Of a stretch of DNA of 64,000 nt, positions 9,211-16,755 are shown piece after piece. The stretch is from Bog-105 sp965277435. GTDB taxonomy: Bacteria > Acidobacteriota > Terriglobia > Bryobacterales > Bryobacteraceae. Within the stretch, counting starts at the first letter, position 1. Every line of letters starts with the position of its first letter. A program made the position numbers and the translations under genes. Below the pieces are notes generated by a model. That model saw nothing but the letters and a program-made list of their open reading frames with translations. It ran no database searches and was not told the DNA's origin. The DNA is taken from positions 4,960,001 to 5,024,000 of the forward strand of contig OZ255821.1 in the NCBI GenBank assembly GCA_965277435.1, given 5' to 3'.

Positions 9211-9240
9211 TATCAACATGTTTATATAATCTGGTTGATA
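9211..9240. promoter_or_regulatory. Operator-like inverted repeat between reductase and MarR genes
   Basis: TATCAAC at 9211-9217 is repeated as its exact reverse complement GTTGATA at 9234-9240, with 16 AT-rich bases between. The repeat ends on the first base of the MarR start codon. A TATAAT hexamer lies at 9225-9230 on the plus strand. On the minus strand a perfect TTGACA is formed by bases 9241-9246, so the repeat would sit inside the reductase promoter. MarR proteins usually bind such dyads. No -35 element is clear for the plus-strand promoter. Confidence 0.6.
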
Positions 9241-9665
9241 TGTCAAGCGAGCTGGAAAATCTTGGGCTTATGATCAAAAAAGTCCAATGGCGTCACCATC
9301 GGGCACTGGATGCCGCACTGATACGGTTGCGGATCAGCCTTGTGCAGTGGAATGCACTACGCGAAATTGATCGAAATCCTGGCCTGTGCGCGCATGGGCT
9401 GGCAGAGTTGACGTTTAACTCCGACCAGGCTTTTGGGACGCTCACCACCAGATTGGTGCGGCTGGGCTTTGTTAATCGTCAGCCTGGTGCAGGTCGTGCA
9501 AACATTCACCGGCTAACTGAAAGCGGTAAGAGCAAGCTTTCGCAAGGCCAGAAGATTATGAAACAGGTATTAACAGCTTCATTTAGTCCGCTCAATGGCG
9601 AAGAACGGGCTACACTCGCGCAGATCATGATGAAATTGCTCAATCACCCTTTTGGCAAGACTTAG
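9240..9665 (+). CDS. MarR-family transcriptional regulator
   Basis: A 141-residue winged-helix regulator of normal MarR length. The order is an N-terminal dimer helix, a QWNALREIDRNPG turn, an AELTFNSDQAFGTLTTRLVRLGFVNR recognition region (with the spacing S-D-x-A-x-x-x-L), a wing with GAGRANIHRLTESG, and a C-terminal dimer helix. No Cys that could act as a redox sensor stands out beyond one near residue 50 (GLCAHG). It diverges from the FMN reductase gene and probably represses both. The ATG at 9240 has no ribosome site and lies 9 bases after a TATAAT, so the message may be nearly leaderless. Met at 9270 is the alternative start. Confidence 0.88.
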   Translation: MSSELENLGLMIKKVQWRHHRALDAALIRLRISLVQWNALREIDRNPGLCAHGLAELTFNSDQAFGTLTTRLVRLGFVNRQPGAGRANIHRLTESGKSKLSQGQKIMKQVLTASFSPLNGEERATLAQIMMKLLNHPFGKT

Positions 9666-10183
9666 TTTGGGCGCTCAGACTCGCGTTCGGCTTGCATCTT
9701 CAGGTTGTTCAGGCAGTCACTTGTCCGGTCTTGATCGATTCCATTGATGTCCCACCTTGCGATTGCGGTGTACCGCATGAAATGGGTGCTACTGCCCCAT
9801 TGGGAAACAGCAGTGAGCGTGTTCCAGACGATGCGTCTATGTCAATGGATCGCTGAGCCGCCACCGGCGAATGCGGGATCATCCTCCCGGCAGATGCGAT
9901 AGGCTCCACTTCATGCATTTTCATTAAAATCTACTTCGGATCTGACTCTGGAAGCTTTCAGGCGGTCATCCCAGCCTGAGCTGAATTCACTGCAAGCCGG
10001 TGCCTGTAGCGGCCCGTCCTCGCAATTTAAAAAATCGGTAGCGATATGATTTCTCCTGGCGCACTGCGTCCACGCATTCGTATCGGATTGCGCTAATTAG
10101 TCAGGCTTCGTCCGGCGGGCATTTCGCGAGCGACGGCTTTCTGAGCGCAATTCTTTGGCGAGTATTTGCATCTTAGGAGAAAC
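9666..10183. other. Intergenic region between MarR gene and gnd
   Basis: About 518 bases with no gene I can support. A minus-strand frame of 71 codons (9709-9924) has no ribosome site and no recognisable family. The last 10 bases carry the gnd ribosome site AGGAGA (10175-10180). No strong hairpin with a T-run was seen. Confidence 0.5.
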
Positions 10184-11647
10184 ATGGCAAACGAGAGTTG
10201 TGACATCGGTTTGATTGGTCTCGCGGTGATGGGTCAAAACCTGGTGCTGAATATGAACGATAACGGGTACCGCGTGGCCGTCTTCAATCGCACCGTATCT
10301 AAAGTCGACGATTTCCTTAAAGACGAAGCCAAAGGTTCACAGGTTGTCGGCACTCACTCAATCGAAGAGCTGATCGGTTCTCTGAAACGGCCGCGCCGCG
10401 TCATGCTCATGGTGAAGGCCGGTGACACCGTCGATCAAATGATCGATCAAATCGCACCCCATCTCGAAAAAGGCGACATTATCATTGACGGCGGCAATTC
10501 CCACTTTCCTGATACCAACCGCCGCACCAAAACTCTGAATGAGAAGGGCATTCTTTTTATCGGCACCGGTGTCTCGGGAGGGGAAGAGGGCGCGCGCAAA
10601 GGTCCTTCTATCATGCCCGGCGGCAATAAGGAAGCGTGGCCTCATGTCAAGGATATTTTCCAGAGCATCGCCGCCAAAGTCGAAGACGGCACACCTTGCT
10701 GCGACTGGGTCGGCGAAGATGGCGCCGGCCATTACGTGAAGATGGTTCACAACGGCATCGAATATGGCGACATGCAGCTGATCTGCGAAGCCTACCAGCT
10801 TTTAAAGGACGGCGCCGGGCTCAGCGCCGAGGAGCTGGCTGCCATTTTTGCCGATTGGAACAAGGGCGAACTCGACAGCTTCCTCATTGAAATCACCGCC
10901 GAGATCCTCGCCAAAAAAAGCGACGAAGACAACCAGCCGATGATCGACAAGATTCTCGATACGGCCGGCCAGAAAGGCACCGGCAAGTGGACCGCCATCA
11001 GCGCCCTTGATTTAGGGATGCCGGTCACCCTTATCGGCGAGGCAGTATTTGCCCGTTGTCTCTCCGCCTTGAAGGACGAACGTGTTGCTGCCTCCAAAGT
11101 CCTCACCGGACCCAAACATCGCACCGATAATCAGGATAAAAAGATCTTTATCGAAGACGTGCGGCGCGCGCTCTACTGCTCGAAAATGATCTCTTATGCG
11201 CAGGGCTACATGCTGCTGCGCGATGCCGGCAAAGAGCAGGGTTGGCACTTGAACATGGGTGGCATTGCGCTCATGTGGCGGGGTGGCTGCATCATCCGGA
11301 GCCGCTTCCTGGCCAAAATCAAAGACGCTTACGACAAAAACCCGAAGCTGACCAATCTGCTGATGGACCAGTTCTTCAGTGACGTTTTGAACAACTATCA
11401 GGCCGCCTGGCGTCACGCCATCATACACGCCATCGGGTACGGCGTGCCTACCCCCGCATTCTCAACTGCGCTTGCTTTCTATGATGGTTATCGGACGGAG
11501 CGTTTGCCTGCCAATTTGCTGCAGGCACAACGGGACTTCTTTGGTGCTCACACCTACGAGCGAGTCGATAAACCGCGCGGCCAATTCTTCCACACCAATT
11601 GGACCGGCCGCGGTGGACGGGTCTCCTCAGGTACCTATAACGCGTGA
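10184..11647 (+). CDS. gnd: 6-phosphogluconate dehydrogenase, decarboxylating
   Basis: Oxidises 6-phosphogluconate to ribulose 5-phosphate with NADP+ and release of CO2, in the pentose phosphate pathway. The 487-residue length fits the long homodimeric form. The N-terminal Rossmann domain carries GLIGLAVMGQNLVLN; the substrate loop has GTGVSGGEEGARKGPSIMPGG. The catalytic K and HNGIEYGDMQLICEAY follow, and the C-terminal tail has WTGRGG. The ATG at 10184 sits 3 bases after AGGAGA; the upstream Met at 10166 is out of register with the ribosome site. The kinase gene follows 42 bases downstream, giving a probable sugar-acid operon. Confidence 0.96.
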   Translation: MANESCDIGLIGLAVMGQNLVLNMNDNGYRVAVFNRTVSKVDDFLKDEAKGSQVVGTHSIEELIGSLKRPRRVMLMVKAGDTVDQMIDQIAPHLEKGDIIIDGGNSHFPDTNRRTKTLNEKGILFIGTGVSGGEEGARKGPSIMPGGNKEAWPHVKDIFQSIAAKVEDGTPCCDWVGEDGAGHYVKMVHNGIEYGDMQLICEAYQLLKDGAGLSAEELAAIFADWNKGELDSFLIEITAEILAKKSDEDNQPMIDKILDTAGQKGTGKWTAISALDLGMPVTLIGEAVFARCLSALKDERVAASKVLTGPKHRTDNQDKKIFIEDVRRALYCSKMISYAQGYMLLRDAGKEQGWHLNMGGIALMWRGGCIIRSRFLAKIKDAYDKNPKLTNLLMDQFFSDVLNNYQAAWRHAIIHAIGYGVPTPAFSTALAFYDGYRTERLPANLLQAQRDFFGAHTYERVDKPRGQFFHTNWTGRGGRVSSGTYNA

Positions 11648-11689
11648 GCCAGTGGGCAGCAATTTGAAACGAAATTGGAGAAGACTGAA

Positions 11690-12772
11690 ATGAGTGATGG
11701 TTTGAAAATTAGGCAGGACGGAGCGCTCGATTTCGTATCGATCGGCGCTCTGGTGAATCGTCTGGACCCGGGAATAATTCCGTTCCGCAAGGCGCACGAG
11801 TGCCTGATTCATGTGAGCGGCGGTGAATTCAACGTGGCCGCGAATTTGTCCGATTGTTTTGGTTTGAAAACGGGCTTGGCCAGCGCGATGGTGGATTACC
11901 CGATTGGCGATCTCATCGCTGAACGGGTGCGCGCCATGGGCGTCACTCCGTTCTATAAACATTTCAAACACAACGGTGTCGATGGACCGAACATGGCGAC
12001 CGTCTACAGCGACCGCGGCCAGGGCGTGCGCGCTCCGGTGGTTTTCTACAACCGTGCCAACGAAGCTGCGGCAAAGCTCAAACCGGGCGATTTCAACTGG
12101 CGTGCCATATTCGAGGGCGGTGTCCGATGGTTTCATAGCGGCGGCATCTTCGCCGCCCTCTCGCCGACCACCTCTGAAGTCATTCTCGAAGGCGTGCAGG
12201 CTGCTAAAGCTGCGGGCGCAGTCATCTCCTTCGACCTGAACTATCGGGAGAAACTGTGGAACGTCATCGGTGGCGAGAAGAAAGCTGTCGAGGTCATCGA
12301 TCGCATTGTCAAGAACGTCGACGTTCTGGTCGGCAACGAAGAAGATCTGCAGAAAGGCCTCGGCATTCCCGGCCCCCAGGTCGCCGCTAAATCGAAGCTC
12401 GATCCATCAGCCTTCTTCAGCATGATCGACAATGTGCGCAAAAAGCATCCTCAGGTGAAGGTTGTCGCCACTACTCTGCGCGAGGTCCACTCGACCAACC
12501 GCCACAGCTGGAGCGCCGTGGCTTGGATCAACGGCAAAACGCACACGGCTCCAACTGCCGAACTCGATGTCTACGATCGCGTCGGTGGCGGCGACGGCTT
12601 CGCTGCCGGGCTATTCTATGGTCTCCTGAGCGGTGAGTCCGACGAGGAATCTGTCAAGCTAGGCTGGGCTCACGGAGCCTTGCTGACCACCTTCCCGGGC
12701 GATACCACGATGGCGACGCTCGACCAGGTCCGCAGCTTCGCTAAGGGCGGCTCCGCACGGATCCAACGCTAG
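11690..12772 (+). CDS. PfkB-family sugar kinase, probably 2-keto-3-deoxygluconate kinase
   Basis: A 360-residue ribokinase-fold enzyme. The substrate side has GGEFNVAANLSDCFG near residue 45. The C-terminal PfkB signature is DVYDRVGGGDGFAAGLFYGLL, in which the catalytic Asp follows GGG as in KDG kinases rather than the GAGD of ribokinases. VGNEEDLQKGLG and FDLNYREKLW are also KDG-kinase-like. It would make KDPG from KDG, feeding the Entner-Doudoroff aldolase. The ATG at 11690 lies behind GGAGAAG; an in-frame TTG at 11675 is less likely. The position after gnd supports a role in gluconate/uronate use. The exact substrate is inferred. Confidence 0.85.
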   Translation: MSDGLKIRQDGALDFVSIGALVNRLDPGIIPFRKAHECLIHVSGGEFNVAANLSDCFGLKTGLASAMVDYPIGDLIAERVRAMGVTPFYKHFKHNGVDGPNMATVYSDRGQGVRAPVVFYNRANEAAAKLKPGDFNWRAIFEGGVRWFHSGGIFAALSPTTSEVILEGVQAAKAAGAVISFDLNYREKLWNVIGGEKKAVEVIDRIVKNVDVLVGNEEDLQKGLGIPGPQVAAKSKLDPSAFFSMIDNVRKKHPQVKVVATTLREVHSTNRHSWSAVAWINGKTHTAPTAELDVYDRVGGGDGFAAGLFYGLLSGESDEESVKLGWAHGALLTTFPGDTTMATLDQVRSFAKGGSARIQR

Positions 12773-12857
12773 CGCGAGACGGACAGGATTTACTTTGGCG
12801 CGCTATGAAACAGCTTGGATGATGTTCTACCAGTTTCGGCGCCCCGGTCAGCTTAGA

Positions 12858-12876
12858 CCGCGAGCCGCTTCGCGGC
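12858..12876. terminator. Hairpin between two convergent genes
   Basis: CCGCGA (12858-12863) can pair with TCGCGG (12870-12875), or GCCGC with GCGGC. It lies between the stop of the kinase gene and the stop of the convergent hypothetical gene, where a two-way terminator is expected. There is no T-run on either side, so intrinsic termination is uncertain. Confidence 0.35.
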
Positions 12877-12881
12877 GAACG

Positions 12882-13229
12882 TTATTGATCGATTTTCCGA
12901 ATCTGGGCCAATGTGTCTGCCGTATCGATCTCTTCCGACCAATAGGCCAGGATCGTAGGGAGATTCAGGCTGATCCAGCGCGAAAGCCGTTCAGATTCGT
13001 CCGGGGTCAGTGCGCCACGCATTACGCGGATGTCTGGACAAACGGCCACCGAAACGAAATCGGAGGGATGCGCCCGTGGGCCGTGTGAAACCTTCACCCG
13101 AACATCATGTTGAGCACCTTGGCCGGTTGAGATCCAAACCACAAATGGCAGACCCGTATGCTTCGGGTGGAGATTGGCCATAAGGAACAGATCTTCGCTC
13201 GTTGTTACTGGCTCTTTGGCGCTGATCAT
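12882..13229 (-). CDS. Conserved hypothetical protein, 115 aa
   Basis: The product contains HPKHTGLPFVVWIS, then a basic strand, then a P-D-I-R-V segment, and ends in an amphipathic helix with SRWISLNLPTILAYW. I recall this pattern from small uncharacterised proteins found in many Proteobacteria and Acidobacteriota (often starting MANLHPKHTG), but know no function. By that pattern the start could be Met17 (position 13181) instead of 13229; neither has a clear ribosome site. There is no signal peptide or membrane helix. It converges on the sugar-kinase gene. Confidence 0.65.
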   Translation of the reverse strand: MISAKEPVTTSEDLFLMANLHPKHTGLPFVVWISTGQGAQHDVRVKVSHGPRAHPSDFVSVAVCPDIRVMRGALTPDESERLSRWISLNLPTILAYWSEEIDTADTLAQIRKIDQ

Positions 13230-13543
13230 AGGACGATTCTACCGTTTTCAACTGCTAATCAGAGGAAGATACTCGGTCCTACAGAAATCCGAAAACAGTG
13301 GCCTCGCGCCATGCCGGTCCAGCGATCTTCAGGGAGGATGACATGGGCCGCTTGAATCGCATCCTGATTCTCACTTTGAGTGTGCCTGGGTCATTCGAAT
13401 AAAGGCAACTTTCGTGTATTGGTTCGTGGCACACTTCAGAGCAATGGGGGCTTTTACAACTACATAACCTTCAAACCCGTAAGAGTCACATCCGGCTCCT
13501 CCCTTTTCCGATGCTATGATTTACTTCAGAAAGCCTGTCTTGC
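13230..13543. other. Intergenic region with a 19-codon mini-ORF
   Basis: The region holds ATG at 13343 preceded by a very good ribosome site (GGGAGG at 13332-13337). It opens a 19-codon frame ending at 13402, reading like the start of a signal peptide (MGRLNRILILTLSV). It could be a leader peptide or the stump of a lost exported protein. A TATGAT hexamer at 13515-13520 may be the -10 of the following VWA gene. Nothing else was recognised. Confidence 0.4.
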
Positions 13544-14629
13544 ATGCGGACGCGCACCTTGTTTCGCGTTGGTTCTGTCAGCGTCCGAAAGCGGCGCTCC
13601 AATCTTGCACGGTCCCCTCTCTGTTTCGGGTTAGGCTTCCTGATACTTGCTTCGCTTACGCTGGCGCAAGTAAAACCACCCGTTCCGCCGGTTTCCGATA
13701 CACCTCAGTCCACGTCTGAGGACTCCATCTCAGCTCCCGGCCATAAAGAGCGGGAGGTTAAACCGAGTTCGTCTGTGCGAAAGTCGGTTGATATTCGCGT
13801 CAATCGCACTCTTGTTTTGATCAATGTGACGGTAACCGATCCCTTGAATCGCTTTGTTACAGGCCTCGAGAAACAGCATTTCCGCTTATACGAAGACAAG
13901 GTCGAACAAAGTATCTCCGACTTCTCGGCCGAAGACGCACCCATCTCTATCGGTCTGGTCTTCGATACGAGCGGCAGCATGGGCCCGAAGATGCAGAAAT
14001 CCCGGCAGGCCGCTGCGGAGTTCTTTAAGACCGCCAACCCGTCCGACGAATTCTTCCTGGTGCAGTTCAACGATCGGCCCGAACTGAGCGTCCCTTTCAC
14101 GACCGATACCGACAAGATCCAAAGCACTCTGACCTTCACCCAATCCAAAGGTCGAACCGCCTTGCTCGATAGCGTCTATCTGGCCATGCACGAAATGAAA
14201 AAAGCGAAAAATCCCCGGAAGGCCGTGTTGATCATTTCCGATGGCGGAGACAACTCCAGCCGCTACACCGAAACCGAGATCAAGAGCGCCGTCCGCGAAG
14301 CCGACGTGCAGATCTTTGCGATTGGCATTTTCGAATCGCTGTCCTCGCGCGGCCGCACTCCTGAGGAAGCTGCCGGTCCCGGTTTGCTCAATGAACTGGC
14401 GGACCAGACCGGGGGCCGCGAGTACAGCGTGGAGAATGTGGCCGAACTGCCCGATATCGCCGCCAAAATCGGAGTCGAATTGCGCAACGAATACGTCTTA
14501 GGCTATACACCCAAGAATCGCGAGCGCGACGGCAAGTATCGCAAGGTGCAGGTCAAGTTAAACCAGCCCAGAGGGTTGCCGCCGCTCAAGGCATACTTCA
14601 GACTGGGGTATTATGCGCCTGCCCAATAA
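13544..14629 (+). CDS. VWFA-related domain protein (acidobacterial type), first of pair
   Basis: A 361-residue exported protein. A long basic N-region precedes a hydrophobic segment (about 27-41), so it is secreted or anchored. A Pro/Ser-rich linker and a beta domain with VNRTLVLINVTVTDPLNRFVTGL come before the VWA domain. The metal-ion-dependent adhesion site is intact: DTSGSMG near 138, Thr in the GRTALLDSV loop and SDGGDNSS. The C-terminus has the YVLGYTPKN and KAYFRLGYYAP strands typical of this family. VWA domains bind protein partners through a metal ion; no partner is known. The last 17 bases overlap the next VWA gene. Confidence 0.9.
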   Translation: MRTRTLFRVGSVSVRKRRSNLARSPLCFGLGFLILASLTLAQVKPPVPPVSDTPQSTSEDSISAPGHKEREVKPSSSVRKSVDIRVNRTLVLINVTVTDPLNRFVTGLEKQHFRLYEDKVEQSISDFSAEDAPISIGLVFDTSGSMGPKMQKSRQAAAEFFKTANPSDEFFLVQFNDRPELSVPFTTDTDKIQSTLTFTQSKGRTALLDSVYLAMHEMKKAKNPRKAVLIISDGGDNSSRYTETEIKSAVREADVQIFAIGIFESLSSRGRTPEEAAGPGLLNELADQTGGREYSVENVAELPDIAAKIGVELRNEYVLGYTPKNRERDGKYRKVQVKLNQPRGLPPLKAYFRLGYYAPAQ

Positions 14630-15530
14630 ACGCGCGACTTTGGCCGTTCTCCTGGTCGCCTTGCTCTTTGCCGCTGTTGCCGCTGCGCAATTTCATTCCG
14701 ACACGCGCCTGGTCGTTCTTCACGCCAGCGTCACCGATAAGAAGGGCAAGCTGCTCACTAACCTGAATCAGCATGCCTTCAAAGTCTTCGAAAACGGTAA
14801 GCCGCAAGAAGTGAAGATTTTCCGGCGTGAAGATGTGCCGGTTTCGCTCGGCATTGTCATCGACGATAGCGGCAGCATGAGCAACAAGCGCAGCCGCGTG
14901 GAAGCCGCCTCCCTCGAGATGGTGCGCCATTCCAATCCCCAGGATGAAGTCTTCATCGTCAACTTCAATGACGACGCTTTCCTGGACGTTCCCTTCACCA
15001 ACGACATCCGCAAGCTCGAGCAAGGCCTGGCGCGCATCGACTCACGCGGCGGCACCGCCATGCGCGACGCCATCAGCAAAGCTCTGGATTACGAGCGTAA
15101 GGACGCCAAGAAAGACAAGAAAGTTCTGTTGATTATCACGGATGGCAACGATAATGCCAGCGATATTTCCCTGGAAAAAGTTGTGGCCCGCTCCAACCAG
15201 AGTGATGTCCTGCTCTACGCCATCGGGCTCTTCAGCGAGGAGGAAAAGCACGAAGCCGTCAAAGCGCGCCGTGCCCTCCGCGAACTGACCGGGTCCACCG
15301 GAGGCCTCGCCTTCTACCCGAAAGAAGTGGCCGAAGTGCAGTCCTTAGCCGTCGAAGTGGCACGTGACATTCGCAGCCAATACACCATCGCTTATAGCCC
15401 AACTATTCAGGCTCTCGACGGAAGCTACCGGCAGATAAAAGTGACCGTCGATGCGCCTGGCAAACCTGTTGTCCGAACCCGTTCCGGCTATTACGCGACG
15501 CCCGATTCGCTGAAGCAGACCAATCCCTGA
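14613..15530 (+). CDS. VWFA-related domain protein (acidobacterial type), second of pair
   Basis: A 305-residue paralogue of the gene before it, with a standard signal peptide (MRLPNKRATL, hydrophobic core, cleavage after AAA). The MIDAS motif is intact (DDSGSMS near 88, GGTAMRDAI, TDGNDNAS). The C-terminus shows YTIAYSP and VRTRSGYYATPD, again matching the family ending. It lacks the Pro/Ser linker of the first protein. The start lies inside the end of the previous gene and its stop TGATG overlaps the start of the small gene after it, so the three are probably one translationally coupled operon. Confidence 0.9.
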   Translation: MRLPNKRATLAVLLVALLFAAVAAAQFHSDTRLVVLHASVTDKKGKLLTNLNQHAFKVFENGKPQEVKIFRREDVPVSLGIVIDDSGSMSNKRSRVEAASLEMVRHSNPQDEVFIVNFNDDAFLDVPFTNDIRKLEQGLARIDSRGGTAMRDAISKALDYERKDAKKDKKVLLIITDGNDNASDISLEKVVARSNQSDVLLYAIGLFSEEEKHEAVKARRALRELTGSTGGLAFYPKEVAEVQSLAVEVARDIRSQYTIAYSPTIQALDGSYRQIKVTVDAPGKPVVRTRSGYYATPDSLKQTNP

Positions 15531-15739
15531 TGCTGCGTTTTCTTTGGATCTCAACACGCGGTTATCGGCTTACACCGTGGCGATCTCCCTACTTACGCTG
15601 GCGCATTGAAACCTATTCCGGTCTGCCCGCCGAGTCCATCACCAAACAGCAATTTTTATCTTTCCTCTGGCGCGAACGCTCCTCTCTCTGGCAATATCTG
15701 CGCTGGGTCAGCCGCATGTCACACCTTCGTCGTTCGTAG
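15530..15739 (+). CDS. Small basic Trp/Arg-rich protein, 69 aa
   Basis: The ATG overlaps the TGA of the second VWA gene (TGATG), which supports true translation. The product has many aromatic and basic residues (seven Trp, many Arg) in a WRSPYLRWRIETY-like start and an LWRERSSLWQYLRW middle. I recall similar short proteins in acidobacterial genomes, without a function. It has no signal peptide, and its three Trp-rich amphipathic helices could lie along a membrane. It is followed after 3 bases by a DinB-family gene. Confidence 0.65.
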   Translation: MLRFLWISTRGYRLTPWRSPYLRWRIETYSGLPAESITKQQFLSFLWRERSSLWQYLRWVSRMSHLRRS

Positions 15740-15742
15740 CCT

Positions 15743-16303
15743 ATGGAAACGCACATTTCCAGCGAGTTCAGCTTGGACGATGTTGTTGCTGTTCTCACAC
15801 GCACTCCTGTTGCGCTGAATGCGCTATTGCGCGGATTACCCGACACCTGGGTGCGCTGCAACGAAGGACAAGATAGCTGGAGCGCATTCGACATTGTGGG
15901 CCACCTGATCTGCGGCGAGCGCAACGATTGGCTGCCACGAATAAGAATCCTGCTGAAGCAACGTGAGGCGCGTGCGTTTGATCCTTTTGACCGCTTTGCG
16001 CAACTCAGAGAGAGCGAGGGCAAATCGCTCGAATATTTGCTGGACGATTTCGCGCAGCTACGCGATTACAACTTAACCGCGCTGCATGCCATGAATTTAC
16101 AGCCGGAAGACTTTAGTCGCCGGGGAACTCATCCGGCATTGGGAACGGTGACCTTGTCGCAACTTCTGGCGACCTGGGCCGTTCACGACCTCACGCATCT
16201 CCATCAACTATCCCGCGTGATGGCTCATCAGTACCGGGAGGCGGTCGGCCCTTGGAGCGCCTACCTGGGCGTGCTGCAGTGTACCGGGCATAGCACTCCT
16301 TAA
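15743..16303 (+). CDS. DinB-family protein
   Basis: A 186-residue four-helix-bundle protein. The putative metal ligands of DinB-like proteins are present: His in VGHLICGE (about 50) and a pair of His in VHDLTHLHQLSR (about 149-155). The family includes thiol-dependent transferases and stress-induced proteins; the reaction here is unknown. It follows the small Trp-rich gene by 3 bases and may share the VWA transcript. A second DinB-like protein is at 35410-35937; the two are only distantly alike. Confidence 0.85.
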   Translation: METHISSEFSLDDVVAVLTRTPVALNALLRGLPDTWVRCNEGQDSWSAFDIVGHLICGERNDWLPRIRILLKQREARAFDPFDRFAQLRESEGKSLEYLLDDFAQLRDYNLTALHAMNLQPEDFSRRGTHPALGTVTLSQLLATWAVHDLTHLHQLSRVMAHQYREAVGPWSAYLGVLQCTGHSTP

Positions 16304-16320
16304 GCGCGAGCAAACTGAAT

Positions 16321-16578
16321 TTAGCGATGAGATTGATGACGGTCTTCCGGCGAAGCGTAGTTTTCCGCTATCTCGGAAGCGTTGATCTCGATGCTTGAGT
16401 TCGCCCGAATCAGGTCTGCGATGTCATCATTTGTCTTCCCTTGCGAGCGGAGTTTTTCAATCTCATCACTAATCATGCCCACAAACGCCTGGATCGGAAA
16501 CATTTCGGGACCAAGGCCTGCTGCATTTCGCAGAGCCTTCTGAGCTTGAACAGCTTGCTCAACCGGGTAGGTTTTCAT
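16321..16578 (-). CDS. Small hypothetical protein, 85 aa
   Basis: No family is recognised. The ATG at 16578 has a good AAGGAG site; the frame is open to 16707 upstream but that part overlaps the permease remnant and reads as noise. The product is helical and acidic, with an internal segment (ISDEIEKLRSQGKTNDDIADLIR) of the kind found in small proteins that cap with a short helix-turn-helix-like repeat. It ends in a Glu/Asp/His tail. It converges with the DinB gene, 17 bases from its stop. Confidence 0.6.
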   Translation of the reverse strand: MKTYPVEQAVQAQKALRNAAGLGPEMFPIQAFVGMISDEIEKLRSQGKTNDDIADLIRANSSIEINASEIAENYASPEDRHQSHR

Positions 16579-16648
16579 TTTGTTTTCTCCTTCGACATTA
16601 CTTCCTGGTACGAAGCAATAATAATAGTCGCGCATCGAGGGAGAACAA

Positions 16649-16750
16649 TCAGTCGTGCCGCAATGCAGCCACCGGATCGATGCGGATTGCGCGCAAAGCC
16701 GGCGCAAGGCTGGCGATGTTGCGATAACGACCTACGCAGCAGGTCCAGTC
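16649..16750 (-). pseudogene. C-terminal remnant of an ADOP (MacB/FtsX-type) permease
   Basis: The minus strand reads RNIASLAPALRAIRIDPVAA, then LRHD and a TGA at 16649-16651. This is the canonical ending of acidobacterial ADOP permeases; the intact copy at 49978-52368 ends similarly (AWRASRVEPLAALRQE). Only about 30 codons remain, directly downstream of the broken GH127 gene. The rest of the permease is gone. It was probably cut off when the GH127 region arrived or by a deletion. Confidence 0.75.
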
Positions 16751-16755
16751 TCGCC

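Noticed and set aside
9709..9924. 71-codon minus-strand ORF
   Set aside because: No ribosome site, no domain and no protein-like pattern.
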